Positions 11,496 through 19,166 of a DNA stretch of 64,000 nucleotides are shown here, in pieces. Origin of the DNA: Nitrobacter hamburgensis X14 (GTDB taxonomy: Bacteria > Pseudomonadota > Alphaproteobacteria > Rhizobiales > Xanthobacteraceae); NCBI RefSeq assembly GCF_000013885.1, contig NC_007964.1, positions 3,210,001 to 3,274,000 on the forward strand, given 5' to 3'. Below the pieces are notes generated by a model that ran no database searches, had not been told where the DNA came from, and worked only from the letters and a program-made list of their open reading frames with translations. A program made the translations under genes and the position numbers. Within the stretch, counting starts at the first letter, position 1; every line of letters begins with the position of its first letter.

Positions 11496-12710
11496 ATGAC
11501 CCAAAAAGCCAGCTACGACGACAAAATTGCAGAAACGCCCTTCGGCAAGCGAAGGATCAAGCCCCGCGCCTGCATTGTCGAGAGCAAGCATCACGTGCGG
11601 TCGCTGCTCAGCGAGACGCTCGAGGAACAGGGGTTCATTCCGCACGCCTGCGCGACGCTGGACGACCTCGATGCCTCGTTGCGTTCTGACTTCCCCGACC
11701 TCGTCGTCATCAGCTTCTCGATGAACGGTCTGCCGGTTCCGGACATCCTGAACCTGCTCGCGGTCCGGGCCTGCGCCGCAACGGTGCTGCTGATCGGACC
11801 GCCGGATGCACCCGCCGTCAGGGCGGCACGGGAGCTCGGCGAGAAACTGGCGCTTGACTTGCTGCCGATGCTGCCGACGCCTTTCAGTGACAGGGACCTG
11901 CACGCCCGCGTCGCCGCCCTGGTGCCGGCCGAGCCGCCCCCGCCGCCGGTCGATGTGGCCGAGGCGCTTGGCGCCGGCTGGCTCGAACTCTGGTATCAAC
12001 CCAAGATCGATGCACGAAGCCTTGCTCTGGGCGGCGCCGAAGCGCTGATCCGGCTGCGTCACCCGAACTGGGGGATCGTTCCGCCGGCCTATTTTCTTCC
12101 CGACGAGGACGATCCGAATTTCCGGGCCCTGTCGCATTTCGTCATCGGCCGCGTTTTCCAGGACTGGCGCTATCTCGTCGCCAAGTCCGGAAGCATCCAT
12201 ATTTCCATCAATCTGCCCCTTGCCTTCTTCGCGGACGCCAATGCCGTCGACGATCTGCGTTTGCAGTTTCCGGATCACCCCGCCTTCGACGGCTTGACCG
12301 TGGAGGTCGACGGCAGTGCCGTCGTGCGGAATCTGCCGCTCGCGGTCGAAGCCGCGCAGCGGCTGCGATACCACAACATCGGCTTTTCGATCGACGACGT
12401 CGGCACCGAATGGCCGGCGCTGGCGGCGCTGGACGAATTTCCATTCGCCGAGATCAAGCTCGATCGCAAATTCGTTGACGGCAGTTCGTCCGCGCGGCTC
12501 AAGCGCTCCGTCTGCAGCCAGATCGTCGATCTGGCCAAGAGCCACGGCGTCAAAACGGTGGCTGAAGGCGTCGAGACCCGCGACGATTTCCTCGCGATGC
12601 ATGGCATCGGTGTCGATTTCATCCAGGGCTTTCTGTTCGGCAAGCCGATGACCACCCGGAAATTCGCCCGCAACAGCCGTCAACGCCCGGCTTTCGTTCC
12701 CGTTGCCTAG
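11496..12710 (+). CDS. EAL-domain protein with degenerate receiver domain
   Basis: 404 residues from ATG 11496, with AAGGA upstream. Residues ~22-140 look like a response-regulator receiver (CIVESKHHVRSLLSETLEEQ), but the phospho-acceptor position reads VVISFSMNG, serine in place of Asp, so phosphorylation is unlikely. Residues ~155-395 are an EAL cyclic-di-GMP phosphodiesterase domain. It keeps AEALIRLRHP (the EAL Glu), ISINLP (Asn), TVEVD (Glu), SIDDVG (two Asp), EIKLD (Lys) and AEGVET, while the DFGTG loop is altered to DVGTEW. The catalytic metal ligands are mostly kept, so c-di-GMP hydrolysis is plausible, but the loop-6 change could weaken it. A strong hairpin overlaps the stop. Confidence 0.85.
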   Translation: MTQKASYDDKIAETPFGKRRIKPRACIVESKHHVRSLLSETLEEQGFIPHACATLDDLDASLRSDFPDLVVISFSMNGLPVPDILNLLAVRACAATVLLIGPPDAPAVRAARELGEKLALDLLPMLPTPFSDRDLHARVAALVPAEPPPPPVDVAEALGAGWLELWYQPKIDARSLALGGAEALIRLRHPNWGIVPPAYFLPDEDDPNFRALSHFVIGRVFQDWRYLVAKSGSIHISINLPLAFFADANAVDDLRLQFPDHPAFDGLTVEVDGSAVVRNLPLAVEAAQRLRYHNIGFSIDDVGTEWPALAALDEFPFAEIKLDRKFVDGSSSARLKRSVCSQIVDLAKSHGVKTVAEGVETRDDFLAMHGIGVDFIQGFLFGKPMTTRKFARNSRQRPAFVPVA

Positions 12711-12741
12711 AATCTGATTCAACTGCATTGAATCAGATTCT
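12709..12741 (+). terminator. perfect 14-bp hairpin after the EAL gene
   Basis: AGAATCTGATTCAA (12709-12722), loop CTGCA, TTGAATCAGATTCT (12728-12741). The first bases overlap the TAG stop. It is a dispersed bradyrhizobial repeat type (compare 7606-7635) and probably ends transcription, though no long T run follows. Confidence 0.6.
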
Positions 12742-12889
12742 AAACGGGTTAGCGAGCAGACGGATTAACTGCCCCGGGAACGGCCCCGGGCGCCAGAGGT
12801 CTCGCCGCGACGTCGCCCGGCGTCGCTTCGGCGTTGGACTCGAATACCGCCTTGCATGACGCGCCGAGCTGCATCTCGTTCTGACGCAT

Positions 12890-14265
12890 ATGTGGAACGG
12901 CCCGGTTAGCAAGGTATTCGTCGCATAAATCGCCGTCGGACGGTGCAGTCATATGTCCGGCCTAATTGGCGCGGTCCTTAACCGCTGGCCACGATGAGAT
13001 CCGCGATACCGATCGCCTAATCAAATTCACGCGCTCGAAGGCGCAGTGCGTCAGACGGTCTGGTCGGCATCGAGGTATCGTCCCTCAGGTTCATCATGCT
13101 TTGGCACCTTGCCGCTTGATCCCAGCGCGAGACGCCGGAATTCCTTTTGTTCTATGCCCTCGTCATGATCGCGGGTGCTTGGTACGTGCCGCCTTTGACG
13201 AGAAGCGCCCAAATCGTGCGGGCGATCTTGTTGGCCAGCGCGACGGCTACGACCTTATATGGTCGCCGTGCCATCAGCGAGATGATCCACGAGGGCAGCT
13301 TTACGCCTCTGCGAGCTTGCTTCAGGATCGATGTCGCGCCAACGATCAGCAGCGTGCGCAACTGTTTATTTCCCTGTTTTGATATTCGGCCAAGCCGCTC
13401 CTTGCCGCCGCTGGAGTTAGCTCGCGGAGTAATTCCGATCCAGGCAGCAAGATCGCGGCCCGTTTTGAATACCGTGGGATCCTGAATTGTGGCTCGGACT
13501 GTCGCGGCGATGATCGGTCCGACGCCTGGGATGCTGGTCAGTCGCCAGGCGGTCTCATCTGCCTTCACTGTCGCGATGATCTTCGTATCGAGTTTCTCGA
13601 TACGTGCCGTCAGCATCTCGATTTGCTCGGCCATCTCGAGGAGCGCTGCCCGAGCCGCGACTGGGAGACGCGTGTCCTCTGCGTCCCGCAGGACCAGGAT
13701 GAGCTTCGCGATACTGGTCATGCCCGCGGCGGCGATGATGCCGAGCTCAGCCATATGAGCACGCATTGCATTCGCCGTCTGGCTCCGCTGACGGACGAAT
13801 AGTTCACGGGTCCTCAGCACCATGCAGGCTGCCTGTTCGGCGGGGGTCTTGATGGGCACGAAGCGCATGGTGGGCCGCGATACTGCTTCGCAAATCGCCT
13901 CGGCATCAGCAGCGTCGGTCTTGCTTCGCTTGACGTAGGCCTTCACGTAGGTCGGCGGCATCATCCTGACCGTATGCCCGAGTTGCCCAATGGCATTCGC
14001 CCAGTAGTGCGAGCTTGCACACGCCTCGATCCCGACAAGGCACGGGTCGATAGCGCGGAAGAAGTCCAGCACCTGCGATCGCCGCAAGGCTCGGCGGACG
14101 ACGATACTCCCGTCGTCGGCAATGCCGTGGACCTGAAATACCGACTTGGCCAAGTCTAAGCCGATCGTGATAATCTTCTCCATGGGAACGGTTCCTTTTG
14201 TTTCGTGGCGGTTCGCATCACCACGATAAGCACCTTCGGTGCCGCTTCGAAGGGCCGTTCCACAC
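12890..14265 (-). mobile_element. IS110/IS1111-type insertion sequence with readable ends
   Basis: The left end TGTGGAACGGCCC (12891-12903) and right end GGGCCGTTCCACA (14252-14264) are perfect 13-bp inverted repeats. The triplet CAT flanks both sides (12887-12889 and 14266-14268), a possible target duplication. The element is about 1376 bp with one transposase (14183-13152). The 3' non-coding end is long (about 260 bp) and the 5' end short (about 80 bp), which fits the IS1111 subgroup. Confidence 0.8.
13152..14183 (-). CDS. IS110-family transposase (DEDD)
   Basis: 343 residues. The N-terminal DEDD/RuvC-like domain has GLDLAKSVFQVHG (first Asp), VGIEACASSHYW (Glu) and KRSKTDAADAEAICEA (Asp pair). 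The C-terminal transposase_20 domain has LTSIPGVGPIIAATV and a SSGGKERLGRISKQGN stretch containing the conserved Ser/Gly-rich region. Length and motifs look intact, so the element may be active. IS110 transposases are guided by an RNA made from the element's own non-coding end. Start at ATG 14183, after AGGAACCGTTCCC. Confidence 0.93.
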   Translation of the reverse strand: MEKIITIGLDLAKSVFQVHGIADDGSIVVRRALRRSQVLDFFRAIDPCLVGIEACASSHYWANAIGQLGHTVRMMPPTYVKAYVKRSKTDAADAEAICEAVSRPTMRFVPIKTPAEQAACMVLRTRELFVRQRSQTANAMRAHMAELGIIAAAGMTSIAKLILVLRDAEDTRLPVAARAALLEMAEQIEMLTARIEKLDTKIIATVKADETAWRLTSIPGVGPIIAATVRATIQDPTVFKTGRDLAAWIGITPRANSSGGKERLGRISKQGNKQLRTLLIVGATSILKQARRGVKLPSWIISLMARRPYKVVAVALANKIARTIWALLVKGGTYQAPAIMTRA

Positions 14266-14451
14266 CATCAAACATGCAACGATACGAGCGACGTCGGGGA
14301 CTGCGCTGCCGCACAACCTGAGTACATCGGGCGTGCAGGCGAGCCGCTGAGCGAACGTGCCGCGATATTCTTCCGCGTGCGCGGCGTGCGTGGCGATCGC
14401 GATGCCGCCGGCCAGCATCGCGAACAACAGAAACATTCCGTGCCTGCGCAT

Positions 14452-14869
14452 GTGTCACCTTTTGCGAATGCTTCACACGCCGACACCTCCTCAAACCATT
14501 GCGGCGGCAGAAAGGTTCGTTTCTGGCAACAAGATGGGACCGGCAGGTTCCGGCGGCGTGATACTCCGCGAAAGCGCCACGATCGCCCCGTCGCACTCGA
14601 TACTTGTCGTCCCCTTGTTATGAGCGCAGGACTCCGAGGTGGTGCTGGTCGCCGCGGCGTAAGCGACGTCACCGGGCAAACGGTCAGGCGTGAGTGCGGG
14701 CGCAAGCGCAGGCTCCCGCGCCCGAAAACCCGCGCATCGGGCCCTCCCCGATGCGCGATCCCATGGCCGTTCGCAGCCGAACGCCCACAAGCGCTGCGGA
14801 CGCCGTGGCCAAGACCCTGCCGGTCGTGTATCAGACCACCGGACACACAAACCATTCACGGAACACGCC
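14452..14869. other. intergenic region before hemE
   Basis: About 420 bp with no gene I can support. It contains an 11-bp-stem hairpin (CGCGCATCGGG 14731-14741 / CCCGATGCGCG 14747-14757). Open frames here on both strands look like compositional shadows. Confidence 0.5.
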
Positions 14870-15922
14870 TTGGCACAGGATTCGACCATCAAGCCATTTC
14901 TCGAAGTGCTTTCGGGCCGCCGCCAGGCCGTGCCGCCGATCTGGATGATGCGGCAGGCGGGACGCTATCTGCCGGAATATCGCGAGCTGCGCGCGAAAGC
15001 CGGCGGTTTTCTCGATCTCTGCTTCACGCCGGAATTCGCCGCCGAGGTGACGTTGCAGCCGATCCGCCGCTTCGCGTTCGACGCCGCCATCATCTTCTCC
15101 GACATCCTCGTCATTCCCTATGCGCTCGGGCGCTCGGTGCGTTTCGAAGTCGGTGAAGGCCCGCGGCTCGATCCGCTGGATACGCCGGACATGGCGGCTA
15201 CGCTTTCGCGCGAAGCCGACATGACGAAGCTTGAGCCGGTGTTCGAGGCGCTGCGCCGCGTCAGGCGCGAACTCGATTCAAAAACAGCACTGATCGGTTT
15301 CTGCGGCGCGCCATGGACGGTGGCGACCTACATGGTCGCCGGACGCGGCACGCCCGATCAGGCGCCGGCGCGGATGATGGCCTATCGCCACCCCGAGGCG
15401 TTTGCGAAAATCATCGACGTGCTGGTGGAGAATTCCGTCCGCTATCTGCTCGGCCAGCTCAAAGCCGGCGCCGATGTGCTGCAGATTTTCGATACCTGGG
15501 CGGGCGTGCTGCCGCCGCGCGAATTCGCGCGGTGGTCGATCGAACCCACGCGCAGAATCGTGGAAGGCGTCCGCAAGATCGTGCCGGACGCAAAAATCAT
15601 CGGCTTTCCCCGTGGCGCCGGCGCGCTGCTGCCGTCCTATATCGAGGCGACCGGCGTCGACGCCGTCAGCATCGACTGGGCCGCCGAGCCATCATTGGTC
15701 CGGGAGAAGGTCCAGAGCCGGGTCGCCGTTCAGGGTAACCTCGATCCGCTGGCGCTGATCGCAGGCGGCGCCGCGCTCGATCGTGCGGTCGATGACGTGC
15801 TGGCGAATTTTGCCGGAGGTCGCCTGATCTTCAATCTCGGCCACGGCATTCAACCGGAAACGCCGATCCCGCACGTCGAACAGATGATCCGCCGGGTGCG
15901 CGGGAGCGGCTTGCGCGAATAG
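14870..15922 (+). CDS. hemE: uroporphyrinogen decarboxylase
   Basis: HemE removes four acetate carboxyls from uroporphyrinogen III to give coproporphyrinogen III in haem synthesis. The protein is 350 residues, the usual length, with the N-terminal signature PPIWMMRQAGRYLPEYRELR (Arg ligands to substrate), IIFSDILVIPYALG, GFCGAPWTVATYM and the C-terminal NLGHGIQPETP. The start is the TTG at 14870 (LAQDSTIKPFLEVL); ACGGA lies eight bases upstream and the open frame upstream contains a hairpin, so the longer ATG-started frame is not credible. No other haem gene is adjacent. The enzyme is cytoplasmic. Very sure. Confidence 0.96.
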   Translation: MAQDSTIKPFLEVLSGRRQAVPPIWMMRQAGRYLPEYRELRAKAGGFLDLCFTPEFAAEVTLQPIRRFAFDAAIIFSDILVIPYALGRSVRFEVGEGPRLDPLDTPDMAATLSREADMTKLEPVFEALRRVRRELDSKTALIGFCGAPWTVATYMVAGRGTPDQAPARMMAYRHPEAFAKIIDVLVENSVRYLLGQLKAGADVLQIFDTWAGVLPPREFARWSIEPTRRIVEGVRKIVPDAKIIGFPRGAGALLPSYIEATGVDAVSIDWAAEPSLVREKVQSRVAVQGNLDPLALIAGGAALDRAVDDVLANFAGGRLIFNLGHGIQPETPIPHVEQMIRRVRGSGLRE

Positions 15923-15936
15923 AAGCTTTCCGCTGC

Positions 15937-16041
15937 TAGAGCGTTTTCGAGCGAAGTGGGTACCGGTTCGCGAGAAGAAAACGCGTCAAATCAAAATCAT
16001 AGAGCCCGCTTCTGATTCCATCAGAAGCGAAAAGGCTCTAG
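15937..16041 (+). repeat. bradyrhizobial intergenic repeat, copy A
   Basis: TAGAGCGTTTTCGAGCGAAG at the start, an ACCGGTTCGCGAGAAGAAAA centre, AACGCGTCAAATCAAAATCA, then an inverted repeat CGCTTCTGATTCCATCAGAAGCG, ending in GGCTCTAG. It follows hemE directly. The same family recurs at 17878, 33340 (reversed), 39598 and 42072. Confidence 0.85.
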
Positions 16042-16105
16042 TGGCGAGTTCAACCGTCTCGCCCGTCGTCTATCGGCCCAACAGCCACCATCGCAGCAGA
16101 CGGCG

Positions 16106-16399
16106 TCACTTGATATACGGGCACCAGGACCGCAGCGACAGCGACCCGAAACGGTCCTCCAGCGACGGCGGCGCTCCCGCTTTTTTGATCAGGAAAACGA
16201 TCCGGCTCTCCGCGCGTTCGGTGATTTCCACGGAATCGCCGGTCTCCCGGACCAGATTCGGAATATCGATCACCGAGAGCGGATCGGTGCAATACACCTC
16301 GAGCCGATCGCCCGGCGTCAGCGATTTCAATGCCTTGCGAGTCTGGAGCGCCGGCATCGGGCACTTCAGCCCGGTCAGATCGAGTTTCGGTATCAGCAT
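16106..16399 (-). CDS. TusA/SirA-like sulfur carrier protein
   Basis: 97 residues. The signature LDLTGLKCPMPALQTRKAL near the N-terminus carries the CPxP cysteine that accepts persulfide in TusA. The rest (GDRLEVYCTDPLSVIDIPNL, ESRIVFLIKK) follows the alpha/beta TusA fold. The length is about 15-20 residues above TusA because of the tail SLEDRFGSLSLRSWCPYIK. Likely roles are sulfur relay to tRNA thiolation or Mo-cofactor enzymes. It is not next to a tus operon, so I leave the symbol blank. It is 130 bp downstream of msrA on the same strand. Confidence 0.88.
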   Translation of the reverse strand: MLIPKLDLTGLKCPMPALQTRKALKSLTPGDRLEVYCTDPLSVIDIPNLVRETGDSVEITERAESRIVFLIKKAGAPPSLEDRFGSLSLRSWCPYIK

Positions 16400-16529
16400 C
16401 GGCTAAACATGGCGAATCTCGACGGGACCGTCAACCGGCGGGCCGTCATGTCTGTGTCATCTTTGCCCGCCAGGCCTCGCAACCGGGGCGGACGAGCGGC
16501 GTGACCGCAAACCGGAGGCTCCGCCACCC

Positions 16530-17069
16530 TCAACGGGCTCCGCTGGCCTTGGCCTGACCGGCCTCCTGCCTGGGCGGCAGCTTCCACTGCGGCCGTATGA
16601 AGTGGCATGTATAGCCGTTGGGATGATGCTCCAGATAATCCTGATGCTCGGGCTCGGCCTCCCAGAACGGTCCGGCCGGCTCAAGCTCGGTGACGACCCA
16701 GCCCGGCCAAAGGCCGGAGGCATCGACATCGGCAATGGTTTCTTCCGCGATCCGCTTCTGCTCGTCGCTGGCGTAGAAGATCGCCGAACGATAACTCGCG
16801 CCCTGATCGTAACCCTGACTGTCCTGCGTGCTTGGGTCATGGATCTGGAAAAAGAACTCCAGCAGTTGCCGATAGCTGATCGCTTGCGGGTCGAAGCTGA
16901 CCTCGATGGCCTCGGCATGATCACCGTGGTTGCGATAGGTCGCGTTCGGCAGCTCACCGCCGGTATAGCCGACCCGGGTCGAGATCACGCCGGGATGCCG
17001 GCGCAACAGGGCCTGCATACCCCAGAAGCAGCCCCCGGCAAGGACCGCGCGTTCCGTGGAAACCGTCAT
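16530..17069 (-). CDS. msrA: peptide-methionine (S)-S-oxide reductase
   Basis: MsrA reduces methionine-S-sulfoxide in proteins, using a catalytic cysteine that is recycled by thioredoxin. The catalytic motif GGCFWGMQAL is at residues 12-21, followed by GVISTRVGYTGGELPNATY, HAEAIEVSFDP, FFFQIHDPSTQDSQGYDQG and YRSAIFYASDEQ. At 179 residues it is a standard MsrA without an MsrB fusion. GGAGAAGGGCGG precedes the ATG at 17069. The C-terminal tail (RQEAGQAKASGAR) is low-complexity. Cytoplasmic repair role. Very sure. Confidence 0.96.
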   Translation of the reverse strand: MTVSTERAVLAGGCFWGMQALLRRHPGVISTRVGYTGGELPNATYRNHGDHAEAIEVSFDPQAISYRQLLEFFFQIHDPSTQDSQGYDQGASYRSAIFYASDEQKRIAEETIADVDASGLWPGWVVTELEPAGPFWEAEPEHQDYLEHHPNGYTCHFIRPQWKLPPRQEAGQAKASGAR

Positions 17070-17435
17070 ATCCGCCCTTCTCCTGTTCGCTCTTGGTATC
17101 GTCCCGAAACCCTATCCAGGGCAGCGCAGCGAGGCGAACTTCGGATTCGAGACACTGGCTTTTCCTTGGGTATCACCGCCGCTACACGTTACATCCGATC
17201 TGGATATGGGGCAGCCGGCGATCAAGCCATCCGCTCACGACGACGGCGACCTGAGGTCCCGGACTGCGGTGGTGCGGCCGCAAAAACCGCGTCCGGATGC
17301 ACTGCCTTGCCCATTGCACATCCGGGCTACCCTCGCAACCCGGATTCGCCAGTTGCATCACAGCATGGTACCGAGCTATTCGGAGAGCCAGTCAAGGCCT
17401 ATTATCTGAGCCTTCGAATCAAAATGAGGACCGGG
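17070..17435. other. intergenic, no gene seen
   Basis: About 365 bp between the divergent msrA and the gene at 17436. A long imperfect hairpin (CCGGACTGCGGT ... ACCGCGTCCGG, about 17260-17300) is present. No coding sequence is supported. Confidence 0.45.
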
Positions 17436-17666
17436 ATGCCTTTCAAGGTAGACGACACGAAGTTTGCACTGGACGATCACGCCCCTTTCGGGAAGCTGTG
17501 GGGCAGGTTGTTAGTCGAGGCAGTGGATACCGATACAGATACGAGGCGGACGCTCCACCTCGAGGTTCTTCTGGACAAGAGCGACAAGGCTCCCTTCTTT
17601 CATTATGAAAAACTGGCGCGGGCCGAAGCTAAAAAGTTACTGAACCAGATCGCGGAGCAACTGTAG
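17436..17666 (+). CDS. small conserved-looking cytoplasmic protein
   Basis: 76 residues from the ATG at 17436, chosen because GAGGACCGGG gives a ribosome site. The much longer open frame upstream is antisense to msrA and not coding. Sequence style is MPFKVDDTKFALDDHAPFGK then a strand-rich middle (LLVEAVDTDTDTRRTLHLEV) and a helical end (HYEKLARAEAKKLLNQIAEQ). No signal peptide, no cysteines, no recognised domain. Function unknown. Confidence 0.55.
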   Translation: MPFKVDDTKFALDDHAPFGKLWGRLLVEAVDTDTDTRRTLHLEVLLDKSDKAPFFHYEKLARAEAKKLLNQIAEQL

Positions 17667-17877
17667 TCCCTCACCGCCCGTTGAACCGATAGCCCCGGCT
17701 TTGAACGCACTGGCAAGGGCATCGTTTTGTTCAGCATATCCGGGCGAGACCTTTCACAATCGGCCTCAACGAAACATGCCGCGCGCGCGTTGCCCAAATG
17801 CTTGCCGCTTTTGGGCACCGTCGCGGCTTGTTCCGGCAGCCGACGCGCGAATCCCGCCCACTCTCGCAGCTCCGCTG

Positions 17878-18006
17878 TAGCGTTTTCGAGCGAAGCATGT
17901 CCTCGGGTTTGACACGAGGACGGCTACCGGTTCGTGTCAAGAAAACGCGTCAAACAAAAAGCTGGAGCCCCGGCTTTGATTCCATCAGAGCCGGAATAGC
18001 TCTGGA
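17878..18006 (+). repeat. bradyrhizobial intergenic repeat, copy B (long form)
   Basis: Same ends as copy A (CGTTTTCGAGCGAAG ... AAAACGCGTCAAACAAAAAG ... TTGATTCCATCAGAGCCGGA) with an extra internal hairpin, GTCCTCGGGTTTGACACGAGGAC. This longer form is the one I know best from bradyrhizobial genomes. Confidence 0.85.
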
Positions 18007-18151
18007 TTAGACCGCACGCTCACCCTCCGACAATGGAGGCGCGTCGCTCTGCTCAGCTTGGACCGGCTGGACAAATCGCCGTCATGCATCGGATTCTCGT
18101 TGAGGAGAAACGGTAGATCTCCGAAGAACGAGTCCTTTATCTCTCCTATCC

Positions 18152-18625
18152 TTACTTCGATAGCGCTGTGGACGATGCTCGGCGTCGTTCCAATGGCCGT
18201 GCGATCTTTTCTGTAATCGCCCAGATGTGGCCAAATGGGTCGAACAAGGTCGCGAGACGAAAACCTTCAAGGCTAACTTGCAGTCTGTCTCGAACCGTGG
18301 CCCCAGCGACGATCGCTCTGTTTAGCACCTCTTCGATGTCGTTCACTGTCAACCGAAGGATCACGTTGACCGCACCTTTCTCCTTTGGAAAGAAAGGACC
18401 TCCCCGCGATGGCTCAGCTTCACGTCGCGGACTTGCCCCCGCAATTGAAATGACGGTATCGCCGATCCGCAGGTCGAACCCGATCCATTGATTGTCTGGG
18501 CTAAAGATTGCAGTGGAAGAGGTATCGAAAACCATCTCGTAGAACCGAACAGCCTCGGCTTGTCGGCCATGCTCGATGAAAATCGTCAAACTTAGCGACA
18601 CATTATTATCGCGCGCAGCTTTCAA
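18152..18625 (-). CDS. VOC-family (glyoxalase-like) protein
   Basis: Up to 157 residues. The fold signature of the 3-demethylubiquinone-type/PhnB-like VOC group is seen: LSLTIFIEHGRQAEAVRFYE, WIGFDLRIGDTVISIAGASP, NVILRLTVNDIEEVLNRAI and ATLFDPFGHIWAITE near the C-terminus. The start is uncertain: the frame opens only at a TTG (18625), with a GTG at 18601 giving VSLSLTIF as the alternative, and no ATG is available. The 5' end may therefore be altered. The usual metal-binding His/Glu residues are not obvious, so I do not assign an enzyme activity. Confidence 0.75.
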   Translation of the reverse strand: MKAARDNNVSLSLTIFIEHGRQAEAVRFYEMVFDTSSTAIFSPDNQWIGFDLRIGDTVISIAGASPRREAEPSRGGPFFPKEKGAVNVILRLTVNDIEEVLNRAIVAGATVRDRLQVSLEGFRLATLFDPFGHIWAITEKIARPLERRRASSTALSK

Positions 18626-19166
18626 GACGTTCCAGACCGAGAAGCCGGCTTGGCCGACGCGTTCGACTTCATTTAAGCGATTCTAAAACACGACACGCAG
18701 GCACGCGACGATCGGCCACGTCAGTCCCGTTGAGTTCGTTGGATTACCTTAACTGAGCGTTTATCAAACCGGCGGCAAGCCAAGGTATGCCGCGTACGCC
18801 GCCTTTCCAAATCGTTGACTGCATGTGTTGGCAGGCGCAGACTTTGTCCTGTGATCGGCTGTTGCTGACTGGGGATGCCATGTCGTCTGCAATCAAGTCT
18901 TTCGCAATCAAGTCTTTTTGCAATCAAGCGACATGCGGACTTGCTCAGAAGAGATGCGTGCGAATGTTTTGACATTCCGGCATGTACTACGCCTAAACCA
19001 ACCAACTGGACGCCGAAGCCGAACGTGTGCGGTTTTTTAGAACGCCTGGTTGGCTTTTATCTCGCCTCGCGGCTGGCCTGACATCGCGATCCACAAACTC
19101 CGATCGTCGATCTGCCGCGAGTGAAGGTCTGATACCGGCTTTTCAAGCCGCAATGGGGGTGACGAT
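18626..19166. other. 540-bp intergenic region with short tandem repeat
   Basis: No gene is supported. At 18889-18929 the unit GCAATCAAGTCTTTC (15-16 nt) occurs twice and is followed by a partial third copy. The promoter of the tyrosinase operon must lie in the last ~100 bp. Confidence 0.5.

Larger units (their letters stand above)
12749..14451 (-). pseudogene. small exported cysteine-rich protein split by an IS110-type element
   Basis: The 5' part (14451-14266) encodes a signal peptide (MFLLFAMLAGGIAIATHAAHA) and AQRLACTPDVLRLCGSAVPD with VARIVACL. The 3' part (12889-12749) encodes MRQNEMQLGASCKAVF and an alanine/proline tail. Removing 12890-14268 joins codon 61 to an in-frame ATG codon and rebuilds one 107-residue protein with the C...C...C...C pattern of bradyrhizobial cysteine-rich-repeat proteins. 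Seen directly: both halves are in the same frame at the junction. The function of the family is unknown. The gene is inactivated here. Confidence 0.85.

Noticed and set aside
14491..14892. Minus-strand 133-codon frame upstream of hemE
   Set aside because: No ribosome site or domain, and it overlaps the hemE start and a hairpin.
16602..17666. 354-codon plus-strand frame covering msrA
   Set aside because: Its first part is antisense to msrA; only the last 76 codons (from 17436) have a ribosome site and are kept.
18889..18929. 15-bp direct repeat as a possible CRISPR or iteron
   Set aside because: Only two and a half copies with no spacers and no replication or cas genes nearby; kept only as a short tandem repeat.
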